Below are positions 1 to 5,939 of a stretch of 7,694 nt of DNA, piece after piece. How positions within the stretch are numbered: position 1 is the stretch's first letter; each line of letters starts with the position of its first letter. The position numbers and the translations under genes are program-made. The DNA is from CAYWNK01 sp047639615. Its GTDB lineage: Bacteria; Planctomycetota; UBA1135; GCA-002686595. The notes under the pieces are model-generated. The model searched no databases and was not told where the DNA came from. It saw only the letters and a list, made by a program, of their open reading frames with translations. The stretch covers positions 1-7,694 of the forward strand of contig JBLIOL010000273.1 of the NCBI GenBank assembly GCA_047639615.1. Direction: 5' to 3'.

Positions 1-2
1 CC

Positions 3-500
3 GAAGCGCTGCAGGAGGCTGAGGCGCAGGAACAGCTTGAGGGCATCCGCGGCTTCGGTGGCGAGCCCGGCTTGCTCAATTACATGGGCACTCAGCCGGC
101 TGGTGCCTGGCGTACTCGCCCGTACTTCGATCTCTACGATCTTGCCCGTCGCGTGCCCTTGATGGAGTGCGCCACGGAGCCGGTGCTGGAGGCAGCGGAG
201 CAGCTGGAGTACACGGTCGAGGACATGGTCGTGGACTCGGTCGAGGACTCGGTCGTGGCCTCCTTCGGCATGTCGAGCTACGACAAGTGCGACTTCATTC
301 CGGGGTCTTCGGGTCTCTCCATCGTGTTCCCCGATGGCAGCAAGCACTGGGAGAACTTCACTTGGTACACACCAGAGCGCATCGAGGGTAGCGTGCGCAC
401 CTACGGCAAGTACGCCTGGTGCGCGGACGGAGCTTCCAGTGAGGCGGGCGGCGTGGGGAATTGGTACCAGCTCTTGGCTAGCTGGTACACAACGCGCTAA
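3..500 (+). CDS. C-terminal part of an unrecognised protein, cut by the left edge
   Basis: The frame is open from the first complete codon of the window (position 3) to TAA at 498-500, giving at least 165 residues. A TTG at 72 could be read as a start, but the frame continues upstream of it as ordinary coding sequence rich in Glu, Gln and Ala, so this is more likely the end of a longer gene. The visible part has an acidic Ala/Glu/Gln-rich stretch, then a segment containing two copies of an eight-residue unit (VEDMVVDS, VEDSVVAS). The C-terminal third is rich in Trp and Tyr (HWENFTWYTPE, NWYQLLASWYTTR) and there are three cysteines in all. The low lysine and the aromatic tail would suit a secreted or cell-surface protein, but no family was recognised and no function is proposed. 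It converges on the next gene with overlapping stop codons. Confidence 0.72.
   Translation, partial: EALQEAEAQEQLEGIRGFGGEPGLLNYMGTQPAGAWRTRPYFDLYDLARRVPLMECATEPVLEAAEQLEYTVEDMVVDSVEDSVVASFGMSSYDKCDFIPGSSGLSIVFPDGSKHWENFTWYTPERIEGSVRTYGKYAWCADGASSEAGGVGNWYQLLASWYTTR
216..263 (+). repeat. Two-copy 24-bp in-frame tandem repeat
   Basis: Units 216-239 and 240-263 match at 20 of 24 positions and lie in the reading frame of the surrounding partial gene. They encode VEDMVVDS followed by VEDSVVAS. The differences are single substitutions, consistent with an old in-frame duplication that has since drifted. Confidence 0.7.
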
Positions 501-2029
501 CTCTCGAGGGCAGCTCGCGTGCGCTTGAGTGTGCGGCTGTCCGAGGCATCGGCGCCTGGCAGGTAGTAGACACTGCTTGCCAGGTAACGGCTGCGCCAGG
601 CGGGGGAGACTTGCAGGTAGTCCTCGAAGACGGCCGAGCTGAACTTGTAATCGTGACCGTTGCGGCACTTGCGTGCGATGTGCGCGCGCACGCCGCGGAT
701 GAATTCCTCGGCGCGCTCAGGGGAGTCTTGCACGAAGGCCAGGGCGGCGCTGGCGGCGCCGCCAGGGTCCTCGGCTAGCTGCTCGAGAATGTCCACCAGC
801 AGCGGGGGCTCGCCCTCATCGAAGTCGGCGGCCTGCAGGTCATCGAAGGTGTCATCGCTGAGCTCGCCCCTGCCGACCATGAACTCGCGGAACATCACCA
901 GGAAGGACGCGTTCTGGAGCAGTAGGAGGCGCCGCGTTCGGTCGCTTGAAGTGTGGCGCAGGGCGTACATCAGGGCGTTGGTGGAGGTCACCGCGTGAAC
1001 GGAGATGATGCTCGGCTGCCGGATGAGCAGCTCGGCGCCGCCGGCGAAGAGCGCGTCCATGATCGACTCGGGCGCTGCGCCTTGCTCTAGGAGCCTGGCC
1101 ACATGCTTCGAGGCAGCGGACCATGACTCTGTCCGCAGGGTTTCGAGTAGTGAGGTGCTGACCTTCGGGTCGGCTTCGCCCGTGTGCCAAGCATGCGTAA
1201 TCGTGTCCACCAACTCTTGGTTATGACGCCAGGGAGCGTCGGCTTCCTGCTCGCTGGTGGAGGGGTTGGGTGAGCCCTCATGGTTTAGGAAGGCGTAGGT
1301 GAGCGAGCGCAGCATGGGCTCTGCGTGTTGCCAGCCGATGTACTCGAGGGTGCGCCAGCTGTTGGCCATGTGGATGGCCTTGTGCCCGATGTCGCGGAAA
1401 TCGCGCATGGCGTAGTAGGCGAAGAGGTCGAAGAGCTCCTGCTTACTGCTCGCTCGAACGACGCCTGCTGTGGCGGCGTCTGCGCCTTCGCTATCCCAGG
1501 CCTGCATGCTGCTGTGGAAGGCGGCGAGCGCCTTTTCAGTGCTTGGCACGGCGGACAGTTCTACAGCGGGCATGGACCAATCGCTCTCGCGCTCGTCGTA
1601 GAGCTGCTGGGTCTTGAAGAAATCGAGGGCCCAGAAAATCGGCAGCCAGCGGTCTTCCTCGGGCGCCGCAAGGGTGGCGAGGTGCATGGAGTTGACCACC
1701 AGGACCGCGTGGAACTTAAAGCCCACATCCGGCCGTGGCGGGACGTTGCGGATGCCGGCCAGGTGCAGGGCGGAGAGGATCTCCGTGTAGCTGGTGCCCG
1801 CTTGAACGCGCTTGGCGAAGGCGGGCAAGAGCTCGGCCCGCGGAGTCTTCTCGAGCAATTGCACCAGGGGTTCGATGCTCGCTTCGAAGACCACGGGGTC
1901 GGCATTCCAGGTGGCTTGGGGCTGCGCGGCGGGGAGCGCGGCGAGCAGGGAGATGTCTCCGAGAGTGAGTGCGGTGCCAGCGGCGGCGCCGGTGCGAACG
2001 AAGGCTCTGCGGGAGGGAAGCTGGGGCAT
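497..2029 (-). CDS. Twin-arginine exported helical protein with an internal duplication, function unknown
   Basis: The 510-residue protein starts at ATG 2029-2027. The start is supported by a twin-arginine signal directly after it (SRRAFVR at residues 6-12, then a hydrophobic Ala/Leu stretch to about 35), so the protein is probably exported folded, perhaps with a bound cofactor. The mature part looks mostly alpha-helical and carries many histidines, including HAVLVVNSMH (107-116) and DIGHKAIHMAN (213-223), and WQHAEPMLRSL (233-243). Residues about 72-142 resemble residues about 310-382: both have a helix ending AL..(A)G, then Pro, then HAV and an Asn six residues after the His (H107/N113 and H345/N351). 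This suggests two related helical halves. The histidine pattern faintly recalls questin-oxidase-like (DUF4243) proteins, but I am not confident of that. It begins 18 bases after the CotH-like gene, with a weak AGG at 2038-2036, and is the last gene of the operon. The stop is TAG at 499-497. Confidence 0.85.
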   Translation of the reverse strand: MPQLPSRRAFVRTGAAAGTALTLGDISLLAALPAAQPQATWNADPVVFEASIEPLVQLLEKTPRAELLPAFAKRVQAGTSYTEILSALHLAGIRNVPPRPDVGFKFHAVLVVNSMHLATLAAPEEDRWLPIFWALDFFKTQQLYDERESDWSMPAVELSAVPSTEKALAAFHSSMQAWDSEGADAATAGVVRASSKQELFDLFAYYAMRDFRDIGHKAIHMANSWRTLEYIGWQHAEPMLRSLTYAFLNHEGSPNPSTSEQEADAPWRHNQELVDTITHAWHTGEADPKVSTSLLETLRTESWSAASKHVARLLEQGAAPESIMDALFAGGAELLIRQPSIISVHAVTSTNALMYALRHTSSDRTRRLLLLQNASFLVMFREFMVGRGELSDDTFDDLQAADFDEGEPPLLVDILEQLAEDPGGAASAALAFVQDSPERAEEFIRGVRAHIARKCRNGHDYKFSSAVFEDYLQVSPAWRSRYLASSVYYLPGADASDSRTLKRTRAALES

Positions 2030-2047
2030 GCCGTACCTGGGAGGGAT

Positions 2048-3703
2048 CTAGTGTGAAACCGGGGTCAGCACCGTGTCCTGGGTTAGGACGAGTTGAAGTG
2101 GGCCGGCCGGATGGATCGCGCCGTCAATGCTCCACCCGATGGCTTTTGCGTGGGTGCTGGAAATGCGTTCCACCTGCAGTGTTTGACCGGCGAGATACAG
2201 TCCATCGTAGGGCAGGCTGTGCTCGTATCCGTCGATCCGTAAGAGTTCGATGCCAGCACCGGCCTCGATGCGACATTGCAGGACAGCGCCCTGCTGGAAG
2301 CGCTCGGTCAGCTGCGTCATGAGCGCCTGGCGTTGCTCTCCGAAGAACAGTGAGTAGTGGTCGAACTTGCTAGCTTCGCCGAGCTGCCTTGGCAGGCTGG
2401 CGTAGTAGGCCGCGCGACCACGTAGGAACTCAGTCGTGAGGCGGTGGTTGATGCACTCCGTGGCTAGCTTGGCAAAGGACGCGCGGTAGCTCGCGTCACG
2501 GGCGACCAAGGCACGGAAGAGCACGGCCGGGATAGACTCGCGCTTCTCCGTGATGCTGCTGAGGATGGTATCGAAGGCGGTCTCGCCGGCTTCAATTCGG
2601 AAGGAACGATCCAGGTCCCAGGGTATCCAGCGCCAGGTGGACTCTGGGTCGCTCAGGTCCAAGATGGCTGCTCCTTGCTCCCAATCCTCAGCGTGACAGA
2701 AGGCCATGCCGAGCATGTAGCGCGAGAACTGGTCCAGGTTCACGTACTGGCTAGCCAGCTCCGCGCTCATGTCATGTTCGTGGTCGAGCACCCACATGAG
2801 CAGCTTGTCGCGGGCGATCTCGCCTTGTTTGTTGCTGGACCCTCGGCGGCGGAAGACGAGGAATTCCCCGTGGCCGATGCGCGAGGGTAGCTGCTTCGTG
2901 CTGAGGTGTTCGGTTAGGGCGACAACGCCCAGGCGCTCGCCGTTGAGGTAGAGCAGGGCCGGTTCCGTTCTGGTGGAATCGACTCCTAGGGCTGTGAAGA
3001 TCTCATAGCCGAGGGAGCTCGAGAAGCGCAGGTTCACCACTCGCCGCAGTATCAGGGTGCGCACCGGGTCCAGGTCGCCGTCGAAGACGAGGCCGCTGGG
3101 TAGGGATTCCTCTCCGTAGCGCGAACGCAGGTGTAGTCGGTAGCTGTGGTCTCGGCCCGGCAAGCGGCTGTAGCCGCCGTGCAGGCGCAGGCCGACTCGG
3201 AGTCGATGCTCAAGTTCTCCAGCGCGGTAGAAGGACACCTCTGCGCGGTCCTCTGTGCTGCCTAGGTAGTCCTCTAGCTGGCTCGCAAGGCGCTCAGGGT
3301 CCACGGCCACGGAGACCACTGACCAGTCGCCGGCGTTGCGTTCACTGCTAGGTAGGGAGCTGTCGGGAAAGGTCGATTCTTCCCCGGAACGCACATCGTA
3401 GAGGAGTTCGCCGACTCTCGACTTACGCCGGAAAACGAGCTGTTCCAAGGCCTCACGTTTGCTCTCGTCCTCCTCAGCGGTAGGCGTATAGAGCTGGCCA
3501 TCGTTAGGCACTTGGCCCACCAAGTCGGAACGCTGCAGGATGCTTCCGAGCATGCCGGAGTCAAGCAGTGGGGATGGGACTTGTCTGGTTTGTAAGCGCT
3601 CCCGCAGGTGCTGTTGCTGAGGAGATTGGTCGAGCCATGCTCCTCCTGCGCAGAACAAGCCGGCGCCTAGCAGGGCACCGAGGAAGGCGGCGTTGCGCCC
3701 CAT
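2048..3703 (-). CDS. CotH kinase-family protein, membrane-anchored or secreted
   Basis: The 551-residue protein belongs to the CotH family of atypical kinases, whose founding members phosphorylate Bacillus spore-coat proteins. Residues 5-23 form a hydrophobic signal or anchor. It lacks a small residue before Cys18, so it is not a convincing lipobox. Residues about 125-400 carry the family core: a glycine-rich strand-turn (LRLHGGYSRL, 172-181) followed by SYRLHL (187-192), YLNGERLGVVALTEH (252-266), a helix LDQFSRYMLG (323-332) leading to AEDW (338-341), and WIPWDLDRSF (359-368), whose two aspartates (D363, D365) sit where the family binds metal. The C-terminal 75 residues look like a beta domain with a gly-x-W element (IGWSIDG). 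Start ATG 3703-3701 follows GGAG at 3714-3711 with a 7-base spacer, and only 2 bases separate it from the DUF4956 stop. Departures from typical members are a His (H186) where Lys usually precedes SYR and no clear Asn after the AEDW motif. The substrate is unknown. Confidence 0.88.
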   Translation of the reverse strand: MGRNAAFLGALLGAGLFCAGGAWLDQSPQQQHLRERLQTRQVPSPLLDSGMLGSILQRSDLVGQVPNDGQLYTPTAEEDESKREALEQLVFRRKSRVGELLYDVRSGEESTFPDSSLPSSERNAGDWSVVSVAVDPERLASQLEDYLGSTEDRAEVSFYRAGELEHRLRVGLRLHGGYSRLPGRDHSYRLHLRSRYGEESLPSGLVFDGDLDPVRTLILRRVVNLRFSSSLGYEIFTALGVDSTRTEPALLYLNGERLGVVALTEHLSTKQLPSRIGHGEFLVFRRRGSSNKQGEIARDKLLMWVLDHEHDMSAELASQYVNLDQFSRYMLGMAFCHAEDWEQGAAILDLSDPESTWRWIPWDLDRSFRIEAGETAFDTILSSITEKRESIPAVLFRALVARDASYRASFAKLATECINHRLTTEFLRGRAAYYASLPRQLGEASKFDHYSLFFGEQRQALMTQLTERFQQGAVLQCRIEAGAGIELLRIDGYEHSLPYDGLYLAGQTLQVERISSTHAKAIGWSIDGAIHPAGPLQLVLTQDTVLTPVSH

Positions 3704-3705
3704 GC

Positions 3706-4422
3706 TCAGGCTCCGCGCGAGAAGTAGAGGTCGGAGCGTAGGTCCGCGCAGAGGGTGCGAAGTTGAGCTTGGAGCTCGGGGACGCGTTCGCGGGGCATGC
3801 TCGAGAAGCTGTAGGAGACGACGGTCTCTTCGGCGCTCTCGGCAACCGCATCCAGTTGCCCGCCGGTGACGCGCGAGGCGACCATCTCGAGGAGTTCGGA
3901 ACCGCAGCTAGCAAAGGCCGCTCCGGGGAGGCGAAGCACGAGCATGCCGTCGGAACGCGGGCGGCCGATGAGGCCGCTGCGCCAGTGCAGTAGTAGCAGT
4001 ACGCTGACCGCCACCAAGAGCACGACACCTAGGAAGAGCAAGTTGAAGGTTGCGCAGCACAGTGAGCATGCGACCACGAGCATCAGGAATCCGATCTCCT
4101 CTGGCTCCTTGACGGGCGTCCGGAAGCGCACGATCGAGAGCGCACCGAGCAGGCCTAGGGAAAGCGGCAAGGAGAACTGAATCGCGATGAAGATGGCCGT
4201 GATCGAGATCGCGATCAGCGGGAATGCACGATGGATTTCGCTGCCGGTGGCGCGCGAGCGGAAGAAGATGCGGTAGAGCAGGGAGACGAAGATCCCAGCT
4301 GCCGCAGAAACCGCCATCAGCATCAGGAAGGAGAGGAACCCGAAGTCTGCCATGCGCTTCGCGCCGGGCCCCATCATGGTTTCGAGCCAGTCGTTGGTGG
4401 CCAGGGTCGTAAGAGCGAACAT
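3706..4422 (-). CDS. DUF4956 family four-helix membrane protein
   Basis: The 238-residue protein has four predicted membrane segments (about 28-50, 67-85, 111-127 and 128-146). Between the second and third is the signature of the DUF4956 family: GLLGALSIVRFRTPVKEPEE at residues 90-109. The charged part (Arg, Lys, two Glu) next to a glycine-rich helix end suggests a functional site at or within the membrane. Residues 150-238 form a soluble domain, probably cytoplasmic, with alternating strands and helices. The start ATG 4422-4420 shares one base with the TAA stop of the upstream VTC gene and has no Shine-Dalgarno sequence, so translation is probably by re-initiation. DUF4956 genes are commonly found beside VTC-domain and CotH genes, as here. 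I infer, without proof, that it is the membrane partner of the tunnel polymerase, possibly a conduit for its product. Length is normal for the family. Confidence 0.92.
   Translation of the reverse strand: MFALTTLATNDWLETMMGPGAKRMADFGFLSFLMLMAVSAAAGIFVSLLYRIFFRSRATGSEIHRAFPLIAISITAIFIAIQFSLPLSLGLLGALSIVRFRTPVKEPEEIGFLMLVVACSLCCATFNLLFLGVVLLVAVSVLLLLHWRSGLIGRPRSDGMLVLRLPGAAFASCGSELLEMVASRVTGGQLDAVAESAEETVVSYSFSSMPRERVPELQAQLRTLCADLRSDLYFSRGA
3711..3714 (-). promoter_or_regulatory. Ribosome binding site of the CotH-like gene
   Basis: GGAG on the minus strand lies 7 bases before ATG 3703-3701, inside the last codons of the DUF4956 gene. It is the clearest Shine-Dalgarno match in the operon and supports this start. 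Confidence 0.6.
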
Positions 4423-4424
4423 TA
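4420..4424 (-). other. TAATG stop-start overlap (VTC to DUF4956)
   Basis: On the minus strand the VTC stop TAA (4424-4422) and the DUF4956 start ATG (4422-4420) share one base. The preceding bases are pyrimidine-rich with no Shine-Dalgarno match, so re-initiation by the terminating ribosome is the likely mode and would keep the two proteins near a fixed ratio. Confidence 0.8.
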
Positions 4425-5135
4425 TGGGCAGGGTTGGAGGCCGGTCAATTCGGCGTGACAGGCGGTGTACTTGGAGAAGGCTTGGAGGCGGCAGCCGAGG
4501 TCTCTGAGTGGGCGCAGACTGGCGGGCAGTCTTGCGCTCGGTCCTTTGATCTCTACGACCGCGAACGGGATCTGGGTGTGACGAACGCCGGGGATGCGCA
4601 GGGGATTCGCCTTGGGGGCGTGGATTTGGTCATCCAGGGAAACGCGTAGGCCGCTGCGTGGGTCGACGAAGCGGCGTCGGCGGTAGCGCACGGTGAAGAC
4701 CGGTTCGAGCGGGCTGGGTAGGACCGCTCCCGCCTGTCGCGCGAGTTCGCTGAGCTGCGTGAAGCGGACATCGCTGAGGGCGAGTTGGCGCAGCTCCGCT
4801 GGCGTCAGGGGGACGGGCAGGCGCAGCTTGTTGCGGCTGCTGCCGACCTTGCTCTTGACCTCGAGAAAGGCCGTCGTGCCCAGGGGCTGGCCTTCGTCGT
4901 TCTCGTACCAGCGCAGGCGCAGCTTGGACTTGAGGAAGTCGCTGGCGAGCTTCTCCTCCAGGAAGCGCCAGTCCGGCGTGTCGTAATACACGCTCACGAC
5001 CCAGCCTCCGGGATGCCCGGGATCGGGCATCAGGCGACTGCCTAGGAAGGCGTGCACCAGGGCCGAGCGGGGGGCGGGTAGCACGAATTTGAGCTCGTGC
5101 TCGGGCGCCGGGTTACTGGGAGTGCTGTGTTCCAT
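4422..5135 (-). CDS. VTC-domain polyphosphate polymerase-like protein (triphosphate tunnel fold)
   Basis: The 237-residue protein has the charged residues of a triphosphate-tunnel (CYTH/VTC) enzyme in order: ExK at 14-16 (ELKF), YYDT at 50-53, KLRLRWY at 71-77, LEVKSK at 91-96, RNK at 101-103, RYRRRR at 150-155, LDD at 167-169, VEIKG at 194-198 and SKY at 221-223. In yeast Vtc4 this fold makes polyphosphate from ATP, with a divalent metal bound by the acidic residues, so polyphosphate or related phosphoryl-transfer chemistry is the best guess. It has no signal peptide or membrane segment, so it should be cytoplasmic and would need a membrane partner, plausibly the DUF4956 protein next in the operon. 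The frame is open 37 codons further upstream, but the ATG at 5135-5133 was chosen because it overlaps the lipoprotein stop as TGATG and because ExK then falls near the N-terminus as usual. The product is not proven; other tunnel enzymes hydrolyse triphosphates or make cyclic nucleotides. Confidence 0.9.
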   Translation of the reverse strand: MEHSTPSNPAPEHELKFVLPAPRSALVHAFLGSRLMPDPGHPGGWVVSVYYDTPDWRFLEEKLASDFLKSKLRLRWYENDEGQPLGTTAFLEVKSKVGSSRNKLRLPVPLTPAELRQLALSDVRFTQLSELARQAGAVLPSPLEPVFTVRYRRRRFVDPRSGLRVSLDDQIHAPKANPLRIPGVRHTQIPFAVVEIKGPSARLPASLRPLRDLGCRLQAFSKYTACHAELTGLQPCP

Positions 5136-5137
5136 CA
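5133..5137 (-). other. TGATG stop-start overlap (lipoprotein to VTC)
   Basis: On the minus strand the lipoprotein stop TGA (5137-5135) and the VTC start ATG (5135-5133) share one base. No strong Shine-Dalgarno precedes it (an AGG lies 9 bases upstream), which points to coupled translation of the two genes and fixes the VTC start. Confidence 0.8.
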
Positions 5138-5728
5138 GCCCGGGCCTAGGCGAGTGATGCTGACATCGTCGAAATAGAACCGAGCCGCAGGCTGTTTGCG
5201 CCGCATGTCGGTCGGCACGACAACGCGCCACTCGAGGCGAATCCACTGGGCATCCGGGTGTACTTGGTCCAGGTCGATCGTGACCGTTCCGGGCTGCCAG
5301 CCCGACGGGCTTTCTTTCCAGCCGTGGAGCGCCCGGGTTCCCAGCTTGGTGGGGAGCATGGGGATCGCCGTGTGCTTTAGGCTCGTCTCGCCGTAGCCAT
5401 GGATCAGGAGCGAAATCCGTTCGCTACCGTTGAGCTTGAAGCGTGCTTGCCACTCGATCATGAGCCGGTCGCCTGGCTCGCACTCCACCAGGGGGCTGAG
5501 GGTATTCCCGCTCTGCGTTCCCACGTCCAGCAGGCCGCACCACAGGCCGGCATGGACGTTCTTATCCGTACGTTTGGACTTCGCAGTCCAACCGTCTTGC
5601 TCGAAATCGAACAACGCAAGCTGTCCAGGGCGGGGGGGCTGGGGGCCGCAACCCAGCAGGATCGTCAGGAGGAGGAGCCCACTCCCGGACCGTGCTTGCT
5701 CCCTGCGAGTGGGGCGAAGAGGCTTCAT
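5135..5728 (-). CDS. Small lipoprotein with a jelly-roll, carbohydrate-binding-like domain
   Basis: Starting at ATG 5728-5726 gives 197 residues with a basic N-terminus, a hydrophobic run and a lipobox ending LLGC, so Cys27 is the likely lipidated residue. After a short Pro-rich linker, residues about 38-194 form a beta-rich domain. Its opening FDFEQDGW (40-47), a central IEWQARFK strand (91-98), a TIDLD strand (150-154) and the closing FYFDDVSITRL (184-194) match the general look of jelly-roll modules such as CBM4/9-like carbohydrate-binding domains. I infer a role in binding a cell-envelope glycan or polymer at the periplasmic face or outer membrane; no ligand residues can be assigned. The frame is open to 5824 but the extra upstream residues would place a non-signal segment before the lipobox. 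An ATG at 5761 is the main alternative. It is the first gene of the leftward operon, and its TGA overlaps the VTC start by one base. Confidence 0.8.
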   Translation of the reverse strand: MKPLRPTRREQARSGSGLLLLTILLGCGPQPPRPGQLALFDFEQDGWTAKSKRTDKNVHAGLWCGLLDVGTQSGNTLSPLVECEPGDRLMIEWQARFKLNGSERISLLIHGYGETSLKHTAIPMLPTKLGTRALHGWKESPSGWQPGTVTIDLDQVHPDAQWIRLEWRVVVPTDMRRKQPAARFYFDDVSITRLGPG

Positions 5729-5939
5729 GGACTGGCGAGCATAGCAGCCGAGGATGCTCATTCCGCAGCGGGTCGAGCGCGGATCCCAGAGGCAGGACGG
5801 GCGCCAGAGCATTGGAGCTGTCAAATGCCGGTCTTCGCGGGCGTCGGGCGGGCTGGGACGTTAATCTGTGAGCGACCGCGGTTCGCCCTACGCTTCGGCG
5901 CCCGAATCAGAACTACACGACCCCCAAGAGAGACACTCA
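5729..5939. promoter_or_regulatory. Divergent intergenic region, presumed promoters of the operon and of the aldolase
   Basis: These 211 bases separate the leftward operon from the rightward aldolase gene, so both promoters should lie here. No convincing sigma-70 pair was found. On the minus strand there is a perfect TTGACA (5824-5819) without a matching -10 box 17 bases on. An extended -10-like TGCTATGCT (5746-5738) lies too close to the ATG unless the message is nearly leaderless. On the plus strand the only AT-rich patch is TTAATCT (5861-5867), a possible -10 for the aldolase with no -35. A purine run GAGAG (5928-5932) sits 7 bases before the aldolase ATG and can serve as its ribosome binding site. 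No strong inverted repeat was seen. Confidence 0.4.

Noticed and set aside
167..391. Gly/Arg-repeat reading frame in the left gene
   Set aside because: It is the +2 frame shadow of the tandem repeat, without a start signal or domain.
1325..2056. Plus-strand open frame of 243 codons antisense to the twin-arginine protein
   Set aside because: The minus-strand gene has an export signal and operon spacing; the plus-strand reading is a Gly/Glu-rich shadow with no domain.
5136..5246. Longer N-terminus for the VTC protein (37 extra residues)
   Set aside because: It would overlap the lipoprotein by over 100 bases and add an Arg/Cys-rich non-family sequence; the TGATG start fits much better.
5868..5939. 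Upstream extension of the aldolase by 24 residues
   Set aside because: Family members begin at the MAxxxxR segment, a ribosome binding site precedes ATG 5940, and the extension looks non-coding.
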